A stretch of DNA of 22,864 bases from Ochromonadaceae sp. CCMP2298 (Eukaryota > Sar > Synurophyceae > Ochromonadales > Ochromonadaceae), in NCBI GenBank assembly GCA_026770595.1, contig MU633653.1:9839-32702 (forward strand). Reading direction: 5' to 3'. The position numbers were made by a program, and so were the translations under genes. The notes beneath the pieces were generated by a model. The model had not been told where the DNA came from and searched no databases. It saw only the letters and a list, made by a program, of their open reading frames with translations. The first letter of the stretch is position 1. Each line of letters starts with the position of its first letter. Of this stretch, positions 1 through 8,708 are shown one piece after another.

Positions 1-6
1 CCGCCC

Positions 7-873
7 CTACAGCCCACACGCCTCTGCCAGCACGATCCGCGCCTGCTCCACATGCAGCGCCTCCACCATCCGCCCGTCCACCACACACACTCCCCTCCCA
101 TCCGCCACCGCCTCCGCCCACCCAGCCACCACCCTCCTCGCCGCCTCCACCTCCCACACAGAAGGCGCGAAGGCCGCATTGGCGATAGCCACCTGGCTGG
201 GGTGGATGAGGGTCTTGCCGTCGAAGCCAAGGTTACGTCCCTGCTCGCTTGAGACCCGCAGTCCCTCGGGATCGTTGAGCTCGATATGCACTCCGTCCAG
301 CACCAGCTTGCCCTCCGCGCGCGCCGCCAAAATCACGTGCGACATGGCGTAGAGCAGGGGCTGTCGACAGGGCGTGTGCTTGGCGCGCAGGTCCTTGGTG
401 AGGTCGTTGCTGCCAAAAACCAAACATTCCACAGAGCTGCTGCGCGCAATCGCAGCCGCGTTCAGCACGCCCCTGGCTGTCTCGATCATCGCCCAGATCG
501 GCAGCGGCTTCTGGCGGGTGCTGTTTTCAGCCAGGATCGAGTTGATCAGGTCGAACCCGATCTCGTCCTCCACTTTGGGCAGAATGACGGCGTCGACGTT
601 TTGAATGCCTGCGAGCATTTTCAGGTCCCCCTCGCCCCACTCGGTTGTGAAGGGACAGTTGACACGAACAATGTGGACGGGGCTGTTCTTGCGGTCCTCA
701 AGACTGCGCAAAAACTGATCCACAGTGCTGCGCGCCAGGATCTTGTTGTCTGGAGCCACAGCATCTTCGAGGTCAAACACTACCGCATTGGTGGGCAGGG
801 TGACGGCCTTGGCCAGAGCGCGCTGCTTGTCCCCCGGGCAGAAGAGCACCGACCGCAGCAAGCGCCTCGACAT
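7..873 (-). CDS. HpcH/HpaI aldolase / citrate lyase beta-like protein (CLYBL-type)
   Basis: A single uninterrupted frame of 288 residues that begins at the ATG ending at 873 and stops at 7-9. It has the hallmarks of the CitE/HpcH family: VLFCPGDK near the N-terminus, VFDLEDAV around residues 31-38, LPKVE, MIETARG, FGSNDLTKDLR and GKTLIHPSQV near the C-terminus. Family members are Mg2+-dependent TIM-barrel enzymes that cleave or form acyl-CoA thioesters such as citramalyl-CoA, malyl-CoA or citryl units; the length fits CLYBL-like proteins. An in-frame ATG 14 codons upstream (ending at 915) would add a short Ser/Arg-containing leader that could target the mitochondrion, as in animal CLYBL. The frame continues further upstream, but that part lies inside the foldback repeat at 928-1195 and is unlikely to be coding. 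The exact substrate cannot be told from the sequence. Confidence 0.88.
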   Translation of the reverse strand: MSRRLLRSVLFCPGDKQRALAKAVTLPTNAVVFDLEDAVAPDNKILARSTVDQFLRSLEDRKNSPVHIVRVNCPFTTEWGEGDLKMLAGIQNVDAVILPKVEDEIGFDLINSILAENSTRQKPLPIWAMIETARGVLNAAAIARSSSVECLVFGSNDLTKDLRAKHTPCRQPLLYAMSHVILAARAEGKLVLDGVHIELNDPEGLRVSSEQGRNLGFDGKTLIHPSQVAIANAAFAPSVWEVEAARRVVAGWAEAVADGRGVCVVDGRMVEALHVEQARIVLAEACGL

Positions 874-927
874 CCTAGAAAGAGTGATCCAGGGTGTTGA
901 ACAATGGCTGAGCATCAGAATTCTAGG

Positions 928-1195
928 TCCGGCCCCCCCCCCGCCAAACACCCCAAAAGGTCCCGGCGGACATGCATGTGACTCTGAGCTTTGCGCTATA
1001 TATGTGTTATCGGTACTAGTTACAGCGCCAGTCTTTCTGGGCATAGTAGGTTGTTGGAGATGCCCATTTTCAGAAACGACGGGGTGTGCTCTTGCCCAGA
1101 ATGACTAGCGCTGTAATTAGTACCAATAACAATATACAGCGCACAGCTCAGAGTCACATGCATGTCCGACAGGACCCTTTCGGGGGGGGGCCGGA
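928..1195. repeat. Foldback (inverted-repeat) element, MITE-like
   Basis: Two arms of about 100-115 nt, 928-1042 and 1093-1195, are imperfect reverse complements around a loop of about 50 nt. They share TCCGG plus a C-run at the outer ends, the block GGACATGCATGTGACTCTGAG, then an ATATA-rich stretch, and TTCTGGGCA at the inner ends. The arms carry scattered substitutions and a small indel near the C-run, as expected of an ageing foldback MITE. I see no target-site duplication. It lies just upstream of the lyase gene, so it may overlap that gene's promoter. Confidence 0.8.
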
Positions 1196-1349
1196 GCGCA
1201 TTGCGAAAACAAAATCGGCACTTTTTCGAATGGTTTGGGGGTTTTAGTTTACAGTATCAAAGAGGACACTATCTTCCCACATTCCTGTCGTCTCGGTTGG
1301 TCTCTCTAAAAGCCTATTGTCATCGATGACCAAATTTTGGATGGGAGGG
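1196..1349. other. Intergenic spacer, nothing recognised
   Basis: AT-richer, single-copy-looking sequence between the foldback element and the TIR element. It has no convincing reading frame or RNA gene. Confidence 0.5.
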
Positions 1350-1515
1350 TCACACTGTCAAAGTAAATGTACAGATTTTCCAGTACGTTTTTGTACTTTA
1401 AGACTGGAATACTAAATTACTGTACTGTAAGTGTAATCCTGTACTTTAATGTTACTGTAAAGTACAGCAAAACCAGTACTATTTGACAGAGCCAGGCCCT
1501 TCTGCTGCTGTACAA

Positions 1516-1584
1516 AGTACAGCTTAACCTGTACTCCCACACCGAGAAAGGGTTATTTATGAAATCCCAAAAAGGGATTTCATG
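1516..1584 (+). repeat. 69-nt direct repeat, copy 1, with internal hairpin
   Basis: Begins AGTACAGCTTAACCTGTACT and ends with a hairpin whose arms GAAATCCC and GGGATTTC flank AAAAA. It matches 1829-1897 at 66 of 69 positions. Confidence 0.9.
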
Positions 1585-1690
1585 CCTGAAGAGCGACCGT
1601 GGTACCTGTCCTACGACACCGAGAAAGATTTAAAGAGGAAATCCTTACTTTGATTTCCTCATTTAGAAACCCAAAAAAAGAGTTCTCCAC

Positions 1691-1765
1691 AGCATACAGC
1701 ACACAGCATACAGCACATAGTGTACAGCACATAGCATACGGCTTTTAACATACTGCACATAAAAA
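1691..1765. repeat. Degenerate tandem repeat of ACAGCACAYAGCAT type
   Basis: Roughly five imperfect units of about 12-14 nt built from CAGCACA and AGCATAC, lying between the two 69-nt modules inside the putative TIR element. Confidence 0.6.
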
Positions 1766-1828
1766 ACGGCACCTAGAATAAAGCATACTGCTAGCCGACC
1801 AGTCAGGAAGGGATCTATGCATTCACTT

Positions 1829-1897
1829 AGTACAGCTTAACCTGTACTCCTACACCAAGAAAGGGTTATTCATGAAATCCCAAAAAGGGATTTCATG
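1829..1897 (+). repeat. 69-nt direct repeat, copy 2, with internal hairpin
   Basis: Second copy of the module at 1516-1584. It differs at three transitions, including T for C after CTGTACTC. The terminal hairpin is intact and extends by two pairs here (ATGAAATCCC / GGGATTTCAT). Confidence 0.9.
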
Positions 1898-2204
1898 AAT
1901 CGCGTTCAAAACCCTTTTTAAGCATGTACTAAGTACAGGTTTAACTGTACTTTTCTTATAAAAAATTTCTGCACCTGTACTAAGTACAGGTGTATCTGTA
2001 CTTTAAGTGTAATCCTGTACTTTTTAGTACGTTTACTTTGCCGGTGTCAATCCTCTCCCCCATCTCGTTCAATCGAGCCATATACGTAGGGAGTGGTCTT
2101 TTTGCTTCTGTCTGGCATAGAACGCCTAGCAGAGGCCACTAAGAGTTGTATACCGCGTAGCGCCGCTGAAATCGGCCGCCTAGATCGAACGCCTCCAGTC
2201 GAAC

Positions 2205-3261
2205 ATGCGTGCGCTGTTATTCGTAGTCGCGGCGTTGCTTTACCTGTCGGTTAGCGCCTTCAGAGCTCATGCCGTCTTCAAGAACAGACTTGCCGTGTCG
2301 GCCAAGATGAGGTGAGACCTGCTGAAAGCAACGCGTGGAGTAGATCAAAGTCACTGTAGCTTCACTATTTCCTCGACTCGTCCGCGAGCTCAGACTGGCC
2401 AGCGGCGTGCTGCGGGTCGTGTTCAACCACAAACTCTTTTCTAAACATTGTATCGACATCGTTGAGGAATCCAAGACCCTCACCATGACCATTAGCCCCG
2501 CCATGTTGATGAACTATTACGTCGGCACGATGACCAGAACTGAGGGCGAGGCGAGCTCGGTCTCGTCCAAGTGCTATCTCATCGGACCCATGCCACGCAA
2601 CCCCAGCCTCATGTTTGTCCGTGCCAACCCTCTGGCATTGCTTACTATATCGACGCAGCTAAAGGCTGTCGTCTCCAGTTTCACTTACCAGATCGCATTC
2701 GTCTTCGAGGACTTTATCAACTTCTTTCTGTGCATGGGCGACACGATTGACGGCGTCAAGTTGCCTCAGCGCAACAGAGTCAACGCAGACAGTGAGGCCA
2801 AGACGTCCGAGTTGATCCGCGCCCTGACCGGTGAAGAAAATCAGTTGGTGGTGGCGCACACTGGCTACCCGGTACTGGACTCAGCCACTTCACTCTACGA
2901 CTGGTTTAATGCCAAGGTGGGGCCCAAAGCCGAGGTCAATTCCGAGCCATTTGTCACATTGATGACCGAGCTCGGTATGGCAAGCATCGTAGGGGATGAC
3001 CTTAAATGGAAAGGCAAGAAAGGCAAGAAAATTACGCTGACGTACGTGCGCAACAAGCCTTCCGAAGATTTCGAGTGTAAGTTCAATCAGAGCAAAGCGA
3101 AACACATGAAGGAGATGGATTTCGATAAGCTGGAGGCGTTCTACAATAAGCACGTCGTAGTCGTGCCGCTCGACGCCTCCGACTGGGAGAGATATCACAA
3201 GGACATAGTAAGCACGAATCAACTTTACAATGCGTATAAGGTGATAATACAACAAGTTTGA
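2205..3261 (+). CDS. Unrecognised protein with N-terminal signal/plastid leader (two exons)
   Basis: Proposed exons are 2205-2311 and 2394-3261, giving 324 residues. The intron 2312-2393 starts GTGAGA and ends CTCAG; joining AG with A restores the frame, and without it the first exon stops after 36 residues. The N-terminus is Met-Arg followed by a hydrophobic stretch (LLFVVAALLYLSV) and then SAF, a signal-peptide plus Phe pattern like that of secondary-plastid preproteins, so the product probably enters the ER and perhaps the plastid. The rest is soluble-looking with one hydrophobic patch (AFVFEDFINFFLCMGD), a lysine-rich KGKKGKK segment near the last third, and no motif I can assign to a family. 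Base composition is less GC-rich than in neighbouring genes. It sits beside the TIR element. The reading frame is well supported; the function is unknown. Confidence 0.72.
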
Positions 3262-3703
3262 TCCCCCCCGAACTTCATGTTTGAATACTCAGCTATGACC
3301 GATTGATGCCAATTACTGCCAAATTACTGAATTGCTGTACATGGGTTGCTAATGGGCTATGGCTAGAGGGAAACTGTGTTAGTCCCAATCCCTCCCTCCA
3401 CATATCCCCTTCTCCCCATCTCCACACACCCCTATCCCCATCCACCCCCTTTCCCCATCTCCCTATCACCCCCCTATCTCCATCTCCCTCCCCACCCAAC
3501 CCACACCTAACCCCCTAATACCCCTTACTTGAGTAACCCCCACCTAACCCTCTAATACCAGGGGGGGGTAAAAAGACAAATAAAAAGACATAAGTTAAGG
3601 ACTATTGTGTGTTTTTATAACACCTACACCTACCTGGTACATCTGCTGTATAGTATATATAGTATGTATTTTTTAGCTTATTTTTTAACTCACCTCCTCC
3701 CCG
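3262..3703. other. Convergent 3' region with pyrimidine-rich low-complexity tract
   Basis: Lies between the 3' ends of the orphan gene (+) and ORC3 (-). About 3390-3545 is C/T-rich on the plus strand, with repeated CCCCATCTCC-like units and two copies of a CACCTAACCCYCTAATACC motif about 35 nt apart, followed by a run of eight G at about 3551-3558. The downstream part is AT-rich and probably holds the ORC3 3' UTR. The short reading frames here are composition artefacts. Confidence 0.6.
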
Positions 3704-6325
3704 TCACACCCATGCATATATTTTCCGATCAATTACTATGCTATTCGTGCCTGCCTTGTGGCACTTGATGATCCCGCTCTTCTCTATGTCGTGCAGGGCA
3801 TTGGCGAAGCGGCACTTGAGAGAGGCGTGCACCTCCTCGGAGGTGCGCACCCCCTCTACCTCCTTACGCCTCCTCTTGGGCTTGCGCACAGCCCCCCAGG
3901 TCACAATCCCATTCTCCCCACCATTCGCACCCCCAACAGCCGTGCCCCTAACGCGCGCGACGAATTTGTCGAACCACTGGCTGGCCAGCTCCTTCTGCCT
4001 GCAGTCCTTTATCAGACTGTGCAGCAGAGCGGCGTCGGGAGAAAAGCCGCGGGGATCTAGGGGGGGGGGCTGTGCTTGTGCCTGGGCCTGGGCCTGGTGG
4101 GACCTCAGCAGGAGGGGCGAGAGGGGGGAGAGGGGCCCTTCGGGGGGGGCGACATGAGGCGTTATGGTGCGCACTGGGTCCTTGAGCGCTGTCACGAAGC
4201 TGCGCGGGAATTAGGGAACAAAGGAAAGAGAAAGAAGAATGAGATAAGAAGGGGGTGAGAGAATGATGGAAGGGTGGTAGGGGGAAAGGAGGGAAGAAGA
4301 GAAAGTGTAAAGTGAAACCTAGGATGGAAATGTGCGGGATTAGGGCTTACGTTGCGTGTATGTTGCTGTTGAGCGCCCGCATCGCTTCCTCCTGCACCTC
4401 CTCGCTTACCACCATAATACCCTTAAGGCAGTGCGGTGCCGGTAAAGCGGTGTGGCTGAGAGCGGTGTTGGAGAGCCAGCTATTGACATCCACCAGCAAC
4501 TCTCCATACGCCTGCACCGAGTCCAGCAGAACAGTCTGGTCTGCCTCTTCGCTCCAATCTCCACCCATCCCACTCCCCATCCCCACCGCGAGTGTTACAC
4601 TCACGGCCCCCGCGGCCCCCACGGCACCCCCCCTCGCCCCCACGCCCGCCTCAGGCGTTCCCGCACCCGTTTTCAGCAATTGGCGCATGCGCAGCAAGGA
4701 TGCACTGAGGGTGACGCCAGTTCCCTGTAACAGCTCCTGCACTAGCTCAAACGTGCTCTCTAGCAGCTCGACGCCCTCCAGAGCCCCCCGCAGGAAGAGG
4801 AGCTCCGCGGACTCACCCGCACCCGCACCCGCATTCGCAGTACCCGAAGGCCCAACTGACCCCACCACCCCCGCTTCCCCCATCACCACTGCCCCCACTG
4901 CCATCGCCGCCGCCGCCGCTAAGGCTGGTTTGTTCTGTGCTAGGAGTCGCACACTGGCGGCCAGGTGTGCACGTATCTCTGCCACAGCGTCTCGCACAAA
5001 AGTGCCCGGTAGGTTCTGCAGCTGCTCCTGCGTGCGGTGGATAAGGTGCGCCACAACGCGGCCCCGACCCGCACCACCCACGCCCGCACCCATACCGCCC
5101 CCCCTACCCGCACCCATACCCGTACCAGCATCCTCCGCGCCACAGAGCATCTCATTCAGTCGCGCCTGGTCATGTGCCCGCACATCTGCACCTGCGCTTA
5201 CACCTGCACCTGCGCCCCCGGGGTCCACCACTCTGCTCTGCAGCAGCTCGGCCCAGAGCAGATCGGCACTGAATCCGGAGCGCAGAGGCCTGGGCAGCAG
5301 ACTATCTCGCAATATCTACACCACGAACAAGTAGACGATATAGTATACATATATATGCACAACATGTTCATATACAGAGACAGAGACAGAGAAGAGAGGA
5401 AGTTAGGTGAGAACGATGTGCATCCATACCCATGTTCCTGCCCCTGTACATAGACAGACAGAGAAACATGTCAACACAGATAGACAAATAGACAACACAC
5501 ACAAGCGCACCTTAAGAGTCGCGAACCACGCCTGATCCAGCACGCCCCTCGCCTCATACCGCCCGCACACCTGCATCGCCCACTGCACCTCTCCGCTTCT
5601 CTTAACGTCCTCCTTCGCACTAAGTCCCAGCCCCGTGCCATGCAGGTCCGCCACCCCCATCACCGCCAGCAGCGCGCTTAGAGAGCCGCGCAGGGGAGAC
5701 ACCTCCCACGTCCGCTCCTGTGCTTTTATCTGCATCTGCGCCGCTAAACTGTGTCCTCTGCTGTTGGTGCTGGTCTTGCTGGTCTCGCTGCCTGCAAAAC
5801 TACCAGCCACGCTGCCCCCCCAGCTGGCCTCCTGCTCTGTCTCGTCGTCGCTGCCTATCGTCCCAGTCCTACTGGGGGCCTCTCCCTTCTGCCCCTGCGC
5901 CTGCCCCTGCCCCTGCGCCTCTTTCTGCTTCTTCATCGCAGGAGCCCCCACAACTCTAAAGGACTTTTTCAGAAAATGCATCTGAGGGGGGGAGGTGGTA
6001 TGGGGGTGGTAAGGGGTAGGTAAAGGGGGTAGCAGTGAACGCAGAGCATATAGAAACATGGGCAGATTGATGCGCAGAGAGACAGACGCACTTTCAGAGG
6101 GGCAGAGGGGCAGGCAGATGAACTGATGAACTGATAGACATACAGACATACAGACATACAGATATACAGACATACATATATGCAGATATGCGGGTATTGC
6201 AGACACATGCGCACCTGCTCGAGCCAGGCGGTCTCTTGGTACATGCACAGCAGGCTGCGGCGATGGCGGAAGTGCAGCTGCAGACACAGCTTGAATCTGT
6301 GGGGGCAGCAGTAGTGGCAGTGGCA

Positions 6326-6356
<31 letters not shown>

Positions 6357-6760
6357 TGTTGTTGTTGTTGTTGTTGTATTAGTAGTAGTGGAAGTAGCAG
6401 TAGTAGCACAGATGTTAGAATATGTAACACAGTTGATGGAAGTAGAGGGTAGTAGGGTGAATAAAGCAGCGGGTAAAGGACAAAGCAGGGGATAGGGGAT
6501 GGGGACACCTGTCAACCGCGGAACTTGAGCACATCTCCGAATGCTCGAAGGCCCTGTGCATGACCCTCACTAGGGTAGGCGTGAGCACTACTGGCACCTC
6601 CCTTCCGCCCAGTAGTCTGCCGCATATCTCATCATACAGATCCCATGGGTCGGCGGTGCTGGCGAGGCTCACGTGCACTGCGGCCTGGACGGGGGGGCTG
6701 AGCTGCACAGGCAGGGAGCACATGATGTCGCAGAATGCCAGCACAAGCACGCCACTGCTG

Positions 6761-6804
<44 letters not shown>

Positions 6805-7862
6805 GCTGCTACCACCCCCACCGCCCCCACCACCTCCGTCGACCCTCCTGTGTAGTGCTAGCACAAGGCTGCTGAAAAGCCCCTGGTCCATCATCTCGCA
6901 ATTCCGAAGCACCACCACCAACCGCCCCCCCTGTACCTGTCCCCACTCCCCCTTGTCCTCCTGTGCCTGCGCCCCCCCCTGCGTCCCAATACCCTTCCCC
7001 CCCTGTCCCCCCAGGAGGGTCTCAATCGCCTGCATCGGCGCCTCTTGCACGTTAAGGGTGCGGTACAATGCCGGGTCGCTATGTGATACGTAAAGGAGGT
7101 CCTCTGCTATGCGCACCAGACAGTCGTGCGCAGACACGCAGCCGGTCATATGCGGGTCCGCCACAGACACTGGCCCCCTCCCAGACCCAGACCCCGACCC
7201 TGATCCTGATTCGTATTGTCCGCGCAGGCTGGGTACGAGTTCGTCGATGAGCAGGTCCCTGTCTGCGTCGCTGAGGCCTGCGTGGGGAAGTGGGGGGTTG
7301 GAGGGAGGGCGGGAGGGCGGGAGGGCGGGAGGGTGGGGTTAGGTGGGAGGGTAGAGGGTGGGAAGGAAGACGGGAGGGCGGGAGGGATGGCAGGAGGGCG
7401 GGAGGACAAGCAGTAAGCAGGGCGCAGGGTGTAGAATGCAGGGTGCAAAATGTAGGGTGCAGGGCAGGGTGTGGGGTGAAAACGACAGGCGCTCTTACTC
7501 GTCGTGATGAAGGACACGTGCACCTTTCCCTGCGGGCTGCACATCTGCCGCACCTCCTCGCACAGGCTCTTGTACAGCGTGGCATGGTAGAGGCGAAACA
7601 CCGACCGCACTGTGCTATCGATTGACTTCCGCCACCACTCTATCGCGTTGTACCTCGAGTCGAACGTGTCATCGGCCTTGAACAGCCGGTGGTGCGTGGC
7701 GGGACGGTAGTCGGCGGGCGGCGCGCGCTGGGAGAGTGTGCGGCAGAGCACCTCCGCGGGCGGATTCATGGCGACCACCGCTTGGAAGTAGGATGTCAGC
7801 AGTCCCTCCCAGAAGTGAGTGGCTCGCAGAGCACGGGGGCTCATCAGTTTGCAGTTCCACAT
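3704..7862 (-). CDS. ORC3: Origin recognition complex subunit 3 (ORC3), six exons
   Basis: Reconstructed exons, in order, are 7862-7499, 7277-6509, 6296-6215, 5981-5511, 5315-4351 and 4199-3704. All introns are GT-AG with matching phases, giving 1048 residues. ORC3 is the AAA+-like subunit of the complex that marks replication origins and helps load MCM in the nucleus. Support comes from the order of conserved parts. A degenerate AAA+ core contains GRLVVVLRNCEMMD. The run around the exon 2/3 joint (CSSSAVDRFKLCLQLHF) resembles the NFIKGLQLSLLEHF region of animal ORC3. A C-terminal NSNIHATFVTALKDP segment is followed by a winged-helix-like end with SQWFDKFV and RFANALHDIEKSGIIK. The protein is about 340 residues longer than human ORC3, mainly from low-complexity inserts: Gly9-Ser19 in exon 2, a Gln/Gly-rich part of exon 4 and Gly/Ala-rich stretches in exon 5. 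The start ATG at 7862 is the first in frame; an upstream exon cannot be excluded. Confidence 0.85.
4200..4350 (-). other. ORC3 intron 5
   Basis: GTAAGC donor and CGCGCAG acceptor. Most of it is purine-rich on the plus strand and so gives a long polypyrimidine tract in the transcript. Removing it joins AC with C in phase 2 and restores the C-terminal domain. Confidence 0.8.
5316..5510 (-). other. ORC3 intron 4
   Basis: GTGCGC donor and GGTGTAG acceptor, phase 0. It contains TA-rich and GACAGA microsatellite-like sequence. Confidence 0.75.
5982..6214 (-). other. ORC3 intron 3, with ACAGACAT microsatellite
   Basis: GTGCGC donor and CCCTCAG acceptor, phase 0. The stretch from about 6137 to 6185 on the plus strand is an imperfect tandem repeat of ACAGACAT/ACAGATAT. 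Confidence 0.75.
6297..6508 (-). other. ORC3 intron 2, with (TTG)n microsatellite
   Basis: GTGTCC donor and CCCACAG acceptor. It joins AG with A to make Arg just before the conserved FKLCLQLHF segment. The stretch from about 6326 to 6376 (plus) is a nearly pure TTG repeat, interrupted once by an extra T. Confidence 0.78.
6752..6843. repeat. Coding trinucleotide repeats (CTG/CTA and CCN) in ORC3 exon 2
   Basis: On the coding strand a run of GGN codons is followed directly by about 19 AGC/AGT codons, encoding Gly9-Ser19. The run mixes AGC and AGT, so it is not a freshly expanded pure repeat. It falls within the AAA+-like core region and probably forms a flexible loop. Confidence 0.9.
7278..7498 (-). 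other. ORC3 intron 1, with GGGAGGGC repeats
   Basis: GTAAGA donor and CACGCAG acceptor, phase 1. About 7298-7410 on the plus strand is built from GGAGGGCG-type units with many closely spaced GGG runs, so the non-template strand could form G-quadruplexes. Near 7415-7475 there are tandem GGGTGCAG/GTAGGGTGCA units. Confidence 0.8.
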
Positions 7863-7924
7863 GTTCAAACGCCAGAAGTTACGTTACGTACGTTACGTAC
7901 GCTCGGGGCAAAGTCAGGAAACTC

Positions 7925-7959
7925 CCTCAAAACCCACAAATCATTTGTGGGTTTTGAGG
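7925..7959. repeat. Perfect 17-bp inverted repeat (1-nt spacer)
   Basis: CCTCAAAACCCACAAAT, then C, then its exact reverse complement. It lies roughly midway between the divergent ORC3 and hydratase starts. It may be a factor-binding operator, a cruciform-forming site or the remnant of a small foldback element. Confidence 0.95.
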
Positions 7960-8133
7960 ATGATCCTCATTTCTGCGATTCCGATCGATGATCGGTTGAT
8001 GTTGCTCGGGGCAGGGCAATGTCTTCGGTCACCTACGAGTACAGTACAAGCTGTCCGCTGCTCAATCTCTCAGCCGTCTATCATTCGCTCAGTTGTCGCT
8101 CAAGCTCTCAGGCTCTGAGTTGGCAGCCACACC

Positions 8134-8171
8134 CAGTCTCTCAGTCTCTCAGTCTCTCAGCCTCTCTCTCC
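8134..8171 (+). repeat. CT-rich tandem repeat (TCTCTCAG)n in the presumed 5' UTR
   Basis: About four units of TCTCTCAG end shortly before the ATG at 8184. CT-rich leaders are common near eukaryotic transcription starts. Confidence 0.7.
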
Positions 8172-8183
8172 TGAACTGCTGGA

Positions 8184-8708
8184 ATGGCGTTGCTGCGCAG
8201 CTTCACGACAGGTTACCGTACGGTCTCAAGGGCGGGCAGAGGCGCTGATATCCGGCGAGCCCTCTCCACGAAACCATTTGACATGAAGGGCACGCTTCTT
8301 ACAGAGCCCGCGGTGAAAGTGGGGCTGTACGCTGAGGTGGAGCACACGTTCTCCCAAGACGCCGTGAACGTGTTCGCGGGACTCTGCGGCGACAACAACC
8401 CACTGCACTGCGACCCAGCATTCGCCAAGAACACCATGTTCGGGGGCACAATTGTGCACGGCATATTCGTGTCGAGTCTCTTTTCAACGCTATTCGGCCG
8501 CTCCGTGGCGGGGTCCATCTACGTCAGCCAGAATCTGGCCTTCAAGCGCCCCGTGCATGTGGGCGTGCCCGTAACCGCGAAGATGGTCATAGAAGCCATA
8601 GAGGATAAGAGGAAAGGGCAGCTGCTCATCTGCTCCACCACGTGCAGCTTGGCGGATGGGACTGTCGCCGTGACTGGAGAGGCGAGGGTGCTCCTGCCCT
8701 TCAAGTAG
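8184..8708 (+). CDS. MaoC-like (R)-specific 3-hydroxyacyl thioester dehydratase, mitochondrial HTD2-type
   Basis: A single-exon frame of 174 residues. The hot-dog-fold hydratase-2 motif is clear at residues 64-93 (FAGLCGDNNPLH, then FGGTIVHGI). The catalytic pair Asp70 and His75 keeps the five-residue spacing known in PhaJ-type R-hydratases. These enzymes dehydrate (R)-3-hydroxyacyl thioesters to trans-2-enoyl thioesters; HTD2 does so in mitochondrial fatty acid synthesis, and others supply beta-oxidation or PHA pathways. The first 30 residues are rich in Arg, Ser and Ala with no acidic residue before Asp22, like a mitochondrial presequence, which favours the mitochondrial FAS II role. The protein has normal single-hot-dog length. 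The start is the first ATG after the CT-rich leader. Its promoter is shared with ORC3. Confidence 0.9.
   Translation: MALLRSFTTGYRTVSRAGRGADIRRALSTKPFDMKGTLLTEPAVKVGLYAEVEHTFSQDAVNVFAGLCGDNNPLHCDPAFAKNTMFGGTIVHGIFVSSLFSTLFGRSVAGSIYVSQNLAFKRPVHVGVPVTAKMVIEAIEDKRKGQLLICSTTCSLADGTVAVTGEARVLLPFK

Larger units (their letters stand above)
1350..2049. mobile_element. Non-autonomous TIR element (about 700 bp), no transposase
   Basis: The ends 1350-1372 and 2027-2049 are imperfect terminal inverted repeats of 23 nt that share the core CAAAGTAAAYGTAC; about 19 positions match. The interior is AT-rich and full of GTAC motifs. A 69-nt module occurs twice in the same orientation (1516-1584 and 1829-1897, three differences), and a shorter block ending TAAGTGTAATCCTGTACTTT lies near both ends (about 1420-1448 and 1996-2024). 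No coding frame is present. No clear target-site duplication is visible, so the outer limits are tentative. The structure fits a MITE or a short non-autonomous DNA transposon. Confidence 0.6.
7863..8183. promoter_or_regulatory. Bidirectional promoter region between ORC3 and the hydratase gene
   Basis: The two start codons face away from each other with 321 nt between them. The region holds an ACGT-rich stretch (TTACGTTACGTACGTTACGTACG, 7879-7901), a 35-nt perfect palindrome at 7925-7959, and a TCTCTCAG tandem tract (about 8134-8171) just before the hydratase ATG that probably lies in its 5' UTR. Shared regulation of the two genes is an inference from the spacing. Confidence 0.6.

Noticed and set aside
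874-1044. Upstream extension of the lyase frame to 1044
   Set aside because: It runs through the foldback repeat arm and a poly-C tract; homologues start near MSRRLLRSVLF or with a short leader.
3303-3518. Pro/His-rich plus-strand frame
   Set aside because: It is a translation of the CCCCATCTCC low-complexity tract.
3390-3545. CCCTAA-like units suggesting an internal telomere repeat
   Set aside because: The units are irregular (CACCTAACCCYCTAATACC, CCCCATCTCC), only two or a few copies, and do not form a true telomeric tandem array.
4312-5334. Long plus-strand reading frame of 340 residues, Pro/Ala/Thr-rich
   Set aside because: It is antisense to ORC3 exon 5. Its composition follows from GC-rich codons of the real gene, and it has no domain.
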